NCBI GenBank assembly: GCA_963575745.1
Contig: CAUYUJ010016360.1
Span: 167,501 to 220,000 of the forward strand
From: Prorocentrum cordatum
Lineage: Eukaryota; Sar; Dinophyceae; Prorocentrales; Prorocentraceae
DNA length: 52,500 nucleotides
Direction of reading: 5' to 3'
Every line of letters starts with the position of its first letter. The stretch's first letter is position 1. The notes under the pieces are model-generated. The model was not told where the DNA came from, made no database searches, and was given only the letters and a program-made list of their open reading frames with translations. Made by a program: the position numbers and the translations under genes. Positions 11,150-20,834 of the stretch are shown one piece after another.

Positions 11150-11330
11150 CGCAAATGACAGAAAAACGGGCTTCGACCCCGAGATTTTCGGACGTCTTCG
11201 TCGGTTCTCGGCGGTTTTCCAGCCTCGGGGTGCTCTCCAGCGGCTGCGCCTCGCCGAGAGGCGTCCAGAGGGCTGCCCCCGAGCGGGCGCCGGAGAGCCG
11301 AGCCTCGACCCGAAAACCATACATAAGGCA
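11150..11330. repeat. Dispersed repeat, second copy of 3094 family
   Basis: Shares TTCTCGGCGGTTTTCCAGCC, CGGAGAGCCGAG and CGACCCGAAAA with 3094-3260. The inverted arrangement around GCTGCGCCTCGCCGAGAGGCG suggests a fold-back element. Confidence 0.6.
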
Positions 11331-11402
11331 ACGTTCAGAAGGGGATGTGCTCAGGGAGGTACGCATCGACCCCAAATCACCCATGCGTCGCCGAGAGGAG
11401 CC

Positions 11403-11500
11403 CCTCCTCCTCCTCCTCCTCCTCCTCCTCCTCCTCCTCCTCCTCCTCCTCCTCCTCCTCCTCCTCCTCCTCCTCCTCCTCCACCCCTCTTTCTCCTCCT
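11403..11500 (+). repeat. (CTC)n array
   Basis: About 80 uninterrupted bases of CTC triplets, then a degenerate tail. Confidence 0.95.
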
Positions 11501-12448
11501 CCTCCTCCGATAGCCCGCCCCGCCCAGGATCGTGGGTTTCGCTAATTCGCAGGGGCCAATCGCCGATCTATCGGCGAAGTATCGCCGATTCCAGGTTGGC
11601 GCGTCCGCCCCTAAGCTGGTAATGAAGCTGGTACCCCCCTCACGTTTCCGCCCCTCGCAGTAGACGCCGGGGCCCAGGCACACCTTGAAGTTGCAAAGGG
11701 GCGCTGCAGCCGCTGCCGGGCTCTGGATTTTCTCATTGGCGCGGGAAGGGGCCAGGCCTCGCGTGGGGGCCAGAGCCGGGCCAGGAGCGCGTATTTTTAA
11801 ACCCTCGGGGCCACAATGGCGAACAAGTCAGTCGCCGAGGGGCACCCGACACAACGACCCGCCTCAAGCAAGTCAGTCGCCGAGGCCCGGGGATGGTGCC
11901 GAGAACTCTGGGGGCCCACGCCGTTGAAAAATCACGACGTCAAGGGTCTAGATTTTGATTTGTTTACTGGGAGTACGCGGCATTCCGTTGAGTCTTTGAT
12001 TTCCAGGAGTTTTTTAAGTGCGCGGACTGTCACGAACATTAGCGCATTTTTTACTGCCATTTTCTTAGTTGCTGTCTCCCTCCCGCTCTGCGGACGTTTC
12101 GAATGCGCCTTGGAGGGGGGGTCAGTGGGTCACAGCGCTGGGAGTCAGTTGGTCACACATTCGAGCATGAGCAGAAGAAGGGTTGAGAGCAGGACTAGGA
12201 GCATGAGGAGGGTGACTTTGCGTGTATTCTCTGTTCGGACAGGATGCCGACGTTCTGGAAATTGCCCCTGTTCCTTGCCTCTCTTTCGTTCCCCTCATCT
12301 CCTTCTCTCTCTGCGAGCCGACGTCGAAACAGCAACGACATCGTGAAGAACTCGGCAAGAATCCTGGACCCCATCTTTCTGTTGCATCCTTCGGGCCGGA
12401 TCGAGCCGTCAGTGTCCTGGAGTCCGAAATAGTGCAGATCCGCCCGAT
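11501..12448. other. Non-coding
   Basis: Contains ATCGCCGATCTATCGGCGAA iterons at 11551-11595, inverse to those at 10650 and 40.3 kb. No supported gene. Confidence 0.45.
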
Positions 12449-12678
12449 GTGAACAAATGCGGCTCCAGGATTTTAGAGTTATCAGGAGGGAAAAAACACA
12501 CAGACACGAATAATTGTCGACTCCCCAGAAAGTATGGGAAAATATGGGAAGTGGGGGGAAAGACAGAAACCCAGAAAGTGTGGGAAAATATAGGGGAATA
12601 GTTTCGTCTGTGTGTATTTGTTGTGTGTCCTGGGGCCCCTTCAGTGAACAAATGCGGCTCCAGGATCTCAGAGGTATC
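12449..12678. repeat. 35-bp direct repeat flanking element D copy 1
   Basis: 12449-12483 and 12644-12678 are 35-bp near-identical sequences (32 of 35 match by eye; both begin GTGAACAAATGCGGCTCCAG). They abut the two ends of the intervening TIR element. This is too long for a normal transposon target-site duplication. Confidence 0.8.
12486..12644. mobile_element. TIR element family D, copy 1
   Basis: About 160 bp. Left end (CAG)GAGGGAAAAAACACACAG, right end GGGGCCCCTTCAG. The termini pair over ~60 bp through AAATATGGGAAAATATGGG and its inverse. Six copies occur in the window (also 14070, 23830, 32884, 38994 and 39628). No coding capacity. Confidence 0.85.
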
Positions 12679-12863
12679 CCACATTTCGTAATATAAGGGA
12701 GGGGATCTCAACCCTCCCAGACGAGAAGTTTTAGACCCCCCCCGTGGGAGAAGCCTCCAAAACATCGTCCCCAGACCCCCTCAGGCCCTCCAAGATAGCC
12801 TGGAGGAGACCCCCCCCGAAATGAGACCCCCTCCCTTTATTACGAAATCTGGAGTATCCCTCC
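12671..12863. mobile_element. TIR element family H
   Basis: Left end GAGGTATCCCACATTTCGTA and right end (inverse) ATTACGAAATCTGGAGTATC form ~40-bp terminal inverted repeats around a pyrimidine-rich centre with an internal CTCCAAGATAGCCTGGAGGA hairpin. Single copy here, overlapping the 35-bp direct repeat to its left. Confidence 0.75.
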
Positions 12864-14069
12864 TCCCTGGGCACACAAGCGCCGGCAGGTACTCGACGAG
12901 CGCTTCCCCACAGTTTGTTCGGCCTACCCGGGGCTCCGCGATCGGGCCCTAGCGGAGCCCGCCACGGGTCGACCGGGGCTCCAGAGACCAAGCACGTGCT
13001 CCGGCGATGGGGGTTCGGGAGCTCGGGAGTTCTGGTATATTCCTACAAACCTCGTCTAAATGAACCTCAAAAATGTCTGACGTGGCTGAACTGCTTGTCG
13101 GAAGATCTGGGGCCGAGTATCGATGAGTGCGGGGTGCTTGCATGCGCCGCCCCTCCAATGTCGGTCGACGTCAGACTCTCGAGTCAACTTCGGTCAGACG
13201 ATCTTTGCCCTCGCCCCGACATTGAAGGGGCGGCGTCTCGACATTGAGGGGCGCGCCGAAATCGAAATGACATGCCAGCAACTGTTGAGGTTAATTTTGA
13301 CGAGGGTAGTAGAAACGTTGAGGGCTTTCTTGTTTGGTTTTACAGATCGACGTTTGTGTGAACGTTTTGGGCGCCGTTGGTGTGAACGTTTCCAGGTCTG
13401 GGATCGGTCGGTGGCCCACCTGCCCGTTTTGCTGTCGTTTTCCTTGCATGTTTCCAGACGATTCTAGTCATCACAATGCCACATGCTTGACGCCCGCTTC
13501 CCTGGATGCCGTCTTTAACACATGTTGGTCGAGTGAAGAGCGAAGAGTGGAAAACGGTAGGAAATAACGCCCCCAGTTCTTTTAACAACATGTAAGCAAA
13601 TAAGCTCGGAAGCCCCCGTAGCGAACAAGATCACGATGTCGAAGGTTCGGGTCCTCCTTTCTGTTCCTGGTCTCCTCCTCCTCCTCCTCCTCCTCCTCCT
13701 CCTCCTCATGACCGATGGGTCATGTTTCGGTGATCCGAGGCCATGGCCTCCGCGCCACCTGCTGGTGGGTGCGAGCGGGCACCGCAGTGGTGCACGCCCG
13801 GCCCCAGCGCTCGTTGCACTTCGCCCTCGGTGCGTAGCCGTCTGGCCCAGGCCAGCGCGGCGCGATGAGACGGCTGCGAGGCCCCGGAGCTGCGATCTCT
13901 CCTCCGGAGGAGGGCCAGGCGAGTCCACGGCGCCCCTCGCTGCCGCTGGCTCGTCCCTGCTGTGGGCCCCCTATGGAGGCCTCCCGTCCCCGCGCACGGA
14001 TATCCGCCCCGCAGCACGGCCACGGTGGGCCCCGGGAGGGGCCACGGGGGACCGGCTCGGGGATGTCAG
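12864..14069. other. Non-coding
   Basis: No recognised gene. (CTC)n at 13670-13706. The GC-rich 13740-14060 stretch is open in several frames without a recognisable domain. Confidence 0.45.
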
Positions 14070-14231
14070 GAGAGGAAGAGACACACAGACACAAATAATC
14101 GTCGACCCCCAGGAAACTATGGGAAAATATGGGAAGTGGGGGGGACGACAGAAACCCAGAAAATATGGGAAAATATGGGGAATCTTCTTATTTGTGTGTG
14201 TGTTTATTTGTGTGTCCTGGGGCCCCTTCAG
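14070..14231. mobile_element. TIR element family D, copy 2
   Basis: Same structure as copy 1: GAGAGGAAGAGACACACAGA at the left and GGGGCCCCTTCAG at the right, with a central GGGAAAATATGGGAAGTGGG. Confidence 0.85.
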
Positions 14232-14317
14232 GATGGGCGGGAGAGCCGCGGTTGTCCCTGGCCCTCTTCCGGCTCCATGCCTGCTTCCTCACTTGCCTCC
14301 TGCATCACCTGAGAAGG

Positions 14318-14483
14318 GTCGGCCAGACGTGAGAGTGGCCTTTCGCCGGAGTGGCCTGTGGTGCGGGCACGGACGGGTCCCCAGATGGCCGACAGGGAGG
14401 CAGCAGCAGCTGCTGGCGCGCGCACCCCCAAGAAGTCGCGCACCCAAGGCCACTTCTACCCAGGGCCACTCCTGCGTGTAGCC
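14318..14483. mobile_element. TIR element family F
   Basis: Left GAGAGTGGCCTTTCGCCGGA and right (inverse) AAGGCCACTTCTACCCAGGG form imperfect termini. A half-copy with the same left end is at 39323-39370. A related inverse end sits inside element C copy 2 at 18335-18380. Confidence 0.55.
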
Positions 14484-14487
14484 GAGA

Positions 14488-15008
14488 AGGGGGGCCACGT
14501 GCGAACCCTCCCCCTGCCCCCCACGGCTTCGGAGGGGGAGGGCGGGGCTCCCTTCGCGGGGGAGCTCCCCCGAGCGAAGTGCACCCCACCCTCCCCCATC
14601 CGCAGCCGTGGGGGGGCAGGGGCTGAGTGGGCCCCGGAAACGGCAAGGCCGTTTTTTCACCGTTTCCGAAAAAGTGTCCCTTGAAATTGGAAACAGCAAA
14701 AAAACGACGACCAGAAACGGCAACAAAAACGGCTCCAGGATTGGAACCGGAGCGGGAATCCGTACAGAAGAACGGCGACGGAGCCGGTTAACAAAAGGCG
14801 TCGGAACTTGCAACAAATTGTAGAACGGGACCGGTAAAGAAGCGGCCCTGTCGTTTCCAGGGCCCGCGAAGCCCCTGCCCCCCCCACGGCTTCGGATGGG
14901 GGAGGGTGGGGTGCACTTCGCTCGGGGGAGCTCCCCCGCGAAGGGAGCCCCGCCCTCCCCCCTCCGAAGCCGTGGGGGGGGGGCAGGGGGAGGCTTCGCA
15001 CGTGGCCC
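14488..15008. repeat. Long inverted repeat with nested element A
   Basis: Two ~140-bp arms (14488-14628 and 14866-15008) are near-perfect inverted copies, beginning GGCCACGTGCGAA and centred on GGGGGAGCTCCCCC. Each arm is itself a hairpin (CACGGCTTCGGAGG with its inverse). Family A copy 2 occupies the 237-bp centre. The structure ends 35 bases before the dehydrogenase start codon. Confidence 0.85.
14629..14865. mobile_element. TIR element family A, copy 2
   Basis: Same ends and interior as 1409-1641 (GGGCCCCGGAAACGGCAAGG; right end TCGTTTCCAGGGCCC). It sits exactly between the arms of the larger inverted repeat. Confidence 0.8.
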
Positions 15009-15042
15009 CCTGTGGAGAGCCCCAGGGCGCACATCCCTGCTA

Positions 15043-16178
15043 ATGGCCTCTCCGGCCAAGCGCCCTCGGGGCGCGGAGCGCCTTGTGCTGGTGACCGGCG
15101 CGGCCCGCGGCCTCGGGCTGGGGATCTGTCGCCAGGTTCTCCGGCAAGATCTCGGCTGCGAGGTCCTGGTAGCAGTCGAACGAGAAACAACGCCATAGGC
15201 ATAAACTTTTGGCGCTCCGCGCGGATTTCTCGGATCCGCGCGGGGCTCCCCCCGGCGGCGCCTCCGGCGCCGCCCCTGGCGCGCTCCGCGCGCCAGGGAG
15301 GGGGGGGGGTCCAGCGCAGATCCAGGAAACCCGCGCGGGGCGCCAACAGTCTATGTTTACAGCGTGCTTTCTTTTTCTAAGCAGCGCGCTCTGAAGAGGC
15401 GGCCGAGCGCGCGGCGAAGGCGTTGGGCCCCCGGGCTCGCCCTTTGTGCTGTGACGTTCTCTCGGAGTCCTCGTGCCGCCAGGCTGCGGCCGCAGTGGCG
15501 GCCGCTCGAGGCGGGCGGGCGCTCTCCGTCGTGCACAATGCCGGGGTGGCATACGACCTGCCGTGGATGCCAGGCCCATGGCCCGCACATGTTGCAAGGG
15601 AGACGTTGGCCGCTAACCTCGAGGGAGCGCAGCGGCTCACGGACGCCCTTCTGGAGGAGTTGTTGGATGCCTCAGCCCCTGGCCGCATAGTCTTTGTCAG
15701 CAGTGGCGCGGGCCCCCTGAACATGAAGAAGATGAGCAGTCAGAGGCGTGACGAGTTGCTGTCTGGCGAGCTGACCCAGGAAGATATAGCCCGCATCGCC
15801 CAGCAGTTTGTCGGTGACTATGAGGAGGCTGCTGAGGCCCAGAGTTCTGGAGGAACGGCGCTGCCGTGCATGAGCCGTTCTGGCTTCTGGCTTCAGTCCT
15901 ACGGCTTCTCCAAAGCATGTCTCAATGCACTATGCGGCGTCCTGTCTCGCATGTATCCTTCGATCTCCTGTGCTGCATGTACGCCTGGCTTCGTGCAAAC
16001 CGACATGGTGAAGACATATGCTGGAGAGACCAAACTGATCAGTGCTGACGAGGGCGGTGACGTGCCTGCATGGCTTGCGTGCGGTGGTGATGTGCCATCG
16101 TCGGGCTGCTTTTACGCAGCAGATCGGTCCAAAGGGAATCTGGTCGCAGGCTCACCTTCTACGTACATCAAGCCATGA
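15043..16178 (+). CDS. Short-chain dehydrogenase/reductase, carbonyl-reductase-like
   Basis: Expected to use NAD(P)H to reduce carbonyl compounds in the cytosol; the substrate cannot be read from sequence. Exon 1 (15043-15175 or -15181) carries the Rossmann motif TGAARGLG at residues 18-25. Exon 2 (15385-16178) carries D68, NAG at 96-98, N122, SSG at 150-152, catalytic Tyr217 and Lys221 (YGFSK) and PGFVQTDM at 245-252. Spacing between Ser and Tyr is long (~65 residues with a charged helical insert), as in animal CBR1. Length is ~308 residues against 277 for CBR1, the extra lying mostly at the ends. The ATG at 15043 is the only one before the Gly-rich loop. The intron is a TIR element. If it is removed at the AGCAG direct repeat the junction reads VLVAARSEE, matching the family; a GA-AG splice would insert two extra residues. 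Confidence 0.9.
15176..15384. mobile_element. TIR element family C, copy 1 = intron of the dehydrogenase
   Basis: The intron is ~205 bp. GCATAAACTTTTGGCGCTCC on the left and the inverse ending GTCTATGTTTAC on the right form ~40-bp terminal inverted repeats. The weaker outer 25 bases on each side also pair. A 5-bp direct repeat, AGCAG (15171-15175 and 15380-15384), brackets the element. No GT donor fits the reading frame. Candidate boundaries are GA-AG (15182-15384) or non-canonical excision within AGCAG. Confidence 0.8.
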
Positions 16179-17104
16179 GAAAGGGAGAGATAACAAGAGA
16201 CAGGGAGACAGAGAGAGAGAGAGAGAGGGTGGAGGGTGAGAACACAGTGACTCCACGCGGAACGCTGATTTCGATGTTGGTGTGTGTGTACGTGTGTCGC
16301 GTGTGCGGCGTGGCGAAGTTGCACGATGGTGATGGTGCGCCAGCCTCAGCTAGGGAGAGGTCATGCCTTCCGTGTCGCGGTGCCGTGCGCGGTGGTCCCG
16401 TGGGGAAGTTGGTGCGCCCGCGGCTGTCCCGTGGATTTGCCGTGTGGTTGTTCGGCGCGGTTGTCCCGTGGATCTGCCCGTGGGTTGTCCCGTGGTTTTC
16501 CGGTGGTTGTCCCGTGGATTCGCCGTAGATTAGCTCGTGGTTGTCCCGTGGGTTGTCTCACGGTTGTCCCCCTGGAGTGTCCTATGGGTTGTTCTGGGGG
16601 TGTTGTTTTGGTTGCCTCGTGGGCGATTCTTCAAGTGTGTTTGCCATGCTTGCTCACGGCAGTGTCCGCTGCATTTGAGGAAGAGCGCACGGGTTCCGTC
16701 AGGCCATTGGATGTAAGATTGTTTTGTTCGTTCTCCCTCGTCCACTCTGCTCTCCCTCGCCCATCCTGGGTCAGCTTGAGACAGCCAAGAGATATTCGCA
16801 CCAACCCTGGGGATTGAATTCCACCCCCCAGGACTTGGACACTATATATGACAGCTGGTAAGATAGGAGCGAGAAGACAAGCGGCAGCAACGCAGAGCTC
16901 ACGTAACACTCACAGTCTGGCGCATCAGGGCTGCCTCGTAGATCACGGTCCTTCTGTTCGTTTGCACTCGAATTTGCGTTTTTAGTTTTTGATCCATCCC
17001 CGCCGTTGCATTCTATTGATGGGATGCTCAAGGACTGGCGAGGGCTCATTCGCATACGATCTACACACGGTCCACAAATACATCGATCGAGCAAACGGTC
17101 AGGC
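16179..17104. other. Intergenic; GGTTGTCCCGTGG repeats
   Basis: (GA)n at 16210-16229. 16380-16590 is a degenerate array of GGTTGTCCCGTGG units, ~10 copies. No gene recognised; the region would hold the 3' UTR of the dehydrogenase and the 5' region of the next gene, but no signal is visible. Confidence 0.55.
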
Positions 17105-18411
17105 ATGGCCAAATACTCCACGCCGTCCATGATTTCATGCGCATTGCGCCTAGCTGCGGTTGCAACATGGGCTGCGGGAAGCAGCGAGATTGTACATCAG
17201 AGGGGCGGTTTGCGAGCTAGCGTCAGCTCAGACGCGTTCGCAAAGGAATTCAGCGAGTCGATCAGTAGTGCCTTAGGGTGCGGCGGAGCAGTCGAAACCG
17301 AAGAGCTCGCCAAGATTGAAGACAAGCTGATGCCTATGTGGAATGCCCTTCCGAAGAACAGTTTCGGGCGCGTCGACAAACAGATGATTGGGCACATAGT
17401 AAATGCTTACATGCGCACTTCCGGCGTCCCCAGACTGTCTGTCATAATTGGCAGGTTTGTTTTTTTGTCTGCCCTTTACCTGATATTTGTGTGTGCCCGC
17501 CTTCCAGTAGCACATGGAGACTGAATATTTGAGTTTGTAGGGGCTGCTAGGTCGTGTCGTGACTCCTGCGAGCACCGTGAGATTTATCTAGGGCGCTTCC
17601 GAGTTCCGGGCGATCCTGAACATTGCCAAACATTCTTTGAGATGACGTCGTTTGCAGTCGGAACGTCCAGAAGCAACATGTGACCCCCCATGTGTTGAAG
17701 GGTGGCGAACTGGCGTCGAAAGTCTGGGTGGGGCCCCAGCCGCAACCACGAATTGGGTCCTCATTCACCCACTCCTTCGCGCTGCTCCCTCGGTCCTCTG
17801 CTGTGAGGACCATGTTGGTAACGACGCGTCAGGCTCCTCCCGTGCGCATGAGCGCCGCTGTCCTGTGCCCGCAGAGTCTCAGAGGCAACTGCGGTGCCAG
17901 GACAGCGAGAATAGGCCAACCCAGAGCTCAGGCCTTGCCGACTCCAGGGCCCCGGCAGGTGCCAGCCCCAGGCAGGTGCTTCACTACACAGCTGGTCAAG
18001 ACGGCCGTGGCAGGGCGGTGCCCCCTCCCAGCAGCTGGAGATTCCTGACACCCTCGCGGCAGGCCTGACGTTCCATCCGGCCTCCCGCGGCCCGATCAAC
18101 GGTTGCGCAGATTCGAGGAAGACAGCGGCATAAACACAAACTTTCGAAGCTCCGCGCGGATTTCTTGAAACGGCGTTGGACCCCGTCCCTGGCGCGCGGT
18201 GTGCGCCAGGGGCGACGCCGGAGGCGCCGCAAGGGAGACCCCAGCGCGGATCCGATGGATCCACTCGGCTGCGGGGCCAAGGCCGAGTACGCAGCCTGCT
18301 GCCGTCGCGCCGTACGCAACGGTTGGGAAGCCGCGCACCAAAGGCCATTCTTGCCAAGAGTCGCTCTTATGTGTAGCTGATCCGCGCGGAGCTCCGAAAA
18401 TTTCTGTTTGT

Positions 18412-18479
<68 letters not shown>

Positions 18480-18481
18480 GA

Positions 18482-18514
<33 letters not shown>

Positions 18515-20797
18515 CCGTCGTCTCGCACCGCTTTTTTCCCTCCGCTGCAGGGAGGCTTCCGTCGCACGCCGTGCCGCCCCGGGCCGTGCCCTCGGGGGGC
18601 GGGGGCGGATCACCTACCGGCACTTCGTGCGCGAGTCCTCCATGGTCCTGCGCGGGCTGGAGCCCGCCGGGCTGGCCGCCGGGTCGGACGGGGCCGCGGG
18701 CGGCGCGCCGAGGGGGACCGTCCCGGGCTTCGTGGAGTCCGTGCTGCAGCTGAAGCACGTGGAGACGCAGGGGCTCCTCCTCCTCCTCCTCCTCCCGCTC
18801 CCTCCTTGCTTCCACTCCTGCCCGGGAGGTCCCTGGAGGCAATGTCCGATCGGCTCCCCATTGGTGTTGTTAGCGTGGCCTTTCGACTCTGCGACGTTCC
18901 TTTCGTCTTAGGCCTCGCGATGACCTTTCCCACAGGCGAGCGGCGAACATATCATTTAATGTATCGCTTCAGCGTAAGTGTTGACGGTATCGCCAGAGTG
19001 GTAGGGGGACGCCACACATAATTACGCATGTCATTCCTGGTGCCAGCGATATCACCAGGGGGCTTATTGTTTGCTTCCTGCGGGTTCGGTCCTCGAAGCT
19101 CCGTCTTCAGAGTGCACTAGCGTGCGCTAGCGTGTGGGCCGATGTGGCGTCGATTGACGTCAGTCTAGCGTCGATTGGCGTCGATCTGGGTCGGGCAGCG
19201 TCGATTCGCAAAAGCCAGCAAGATGGCATGGGAGGCTCCCATGAGTTGCCACCGAAGGCTCGGCCTCCGCGACGTGGCCCGCGTGATTGTCACACTGCAG
19301 CAGCTGATCTTCGAGTTCGATGGCGCCCAGCTGCAGCGCTCCTACGAGAGCGTGAACCTGCGGAGCGACCAGCCGGTCTACCGCCGCGACCTCCAGGACG
19401 TGCTCGAGGATTACTTGCTCTCCTGGGTGGTCCGAGGCAATCCTGACATACTGCACATGCTGGCTGCCGGCCAGAAGGCCTTGGTCACCCGCGCAATCCC
19501 ACAGTGGCCGCAGATGACGACGTTTGTCGCAGGAGAGATCAAGACTTTCCAGCATCACAGGCAGCGGGCTCATCAGAGGGATGGGAAGAGTCCCGCGAGC
19601 TCAAACGCGCTGTCCCAGGGATTCACCTTCGACGACGCGCACCACATCGTCGGCGAGATAACGCGGAGGTTCAACTCGTTTTGGCTCTCCGAGTGCTCCT
19701 CAATGGAGGAAGCTCTCACCAAGATGGACACCGGCGGGACAGGGCGCGTGCCGTTGTCACGCTTTTACTCTGTCAACCTGGAGGGCGACTGGCGTTTTGC
19801 TGAGTCCGAGCAGTACCTGCGGGAGTCGGGGGCGCTGGACGAAAGCTCCTCGTGGCGTGGGAGCCAGGTGATCATATCCAACTACCTGCAGTCTGCGTCC
19901 AACTGCCCGATCACCACCTCCCACTATTCGATCTGCTGCAGGCACAGGTGCTCGGAGATCCTCGCGGACATCGAGGACGCTGGCGGTGCCCACGAGGGGG
20001 TGGGTGCGAGTGGGGAGTGGGCGGGCCTCCTGAGAAGACGGCGGGGCTTCTCAGAAGGCAGCGGCAAGCGGGGCTTCGGGAAGCCCGCCCGACTTTTGGG
20101 AAGCCTTCTTGGAGGCCTCCAGGCGGCGCGGGGCCTCCTAGGAAGAGGCCCTTGCCTTCTCAGAAGCCTCCACCCGCCAAGGGGACGTCGTCGTGGTCGC
20201 CGTCGCAGTCGCTGTCGTCGTCGTCGTCGACGTCGTCGTCGCGGTCGTCTGTCGTCGTCCGTCGTCGTCTGTCGTCGTCGGTGTCGTCGTCGTGGTGGTG
20301 GTGGTCGTCGTCGTCCTCGCCGTCGCCATCGCCGTCGTTATAGCCCATTCGTCATCCGTCGTTTGCCGTCGGTCATCGTTTGCCGTCATCCGTTCTTCGT
20401 CCGTCGTCGTTGGTCGTCATTTGCTGTCGTTTCGTCGTCGTCGTTATCGATTCGTCGTCCGTCGCTTGCCGCCAGCATCGTCGTCGTCGCCGATTCGTCG
20501 TCCGTCGTTTGCCGTCGGTGGTGGCGTTCAGTCGTTCGTCGTACGTCAATCGTTGCCCGTCGTCGTCGTCGTCATCGTCGTCCGTCGTCGTCGTCCGTCG
20601 TCGTCCGTCGTCGTCCGTTGTCGTCGTCGGTCGGTCGGGCGGGCGGTCGATCGGTCGGTCGGCCGGTCGGTCGATTGGTCGGTCGTCGTCGTCGTCGTCC
20701 GTCCGTCGTCGTCGTCGTCGTGGTCGTCCGTCGTCGTCGTCCGTCTTCTTCGTCGTTGTCGTGGCTGGTTCGTCGTCGTCGTCGTCTTTGCCAATTT

Positions 20798-20834
<37 letters not shown>

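Larger units (their letters stand above)
17455..18550 (+). other. Intron 1 of the membrane-protein gene
   Basis: GT donor (GGCAG|GTTTG) and a CTCCGCTGCAG acceptor, phase 2 on both sides. It contains family C copy 2 and a long CGT array. 17650-18110 is open in several frames; a stretch reading IPDTLAAGLTFHPASRG (18046-18113) before element C could be a skipped exon, but no homology is seen. Confidence 0.6.

Noticed and set aside
19175-19257. ATG near 19223 as the start of the exon-3 protein
   Set aside because: Those bases belong to a dispersed repeat also present at 25085-25265; family similarity begins after 19258.
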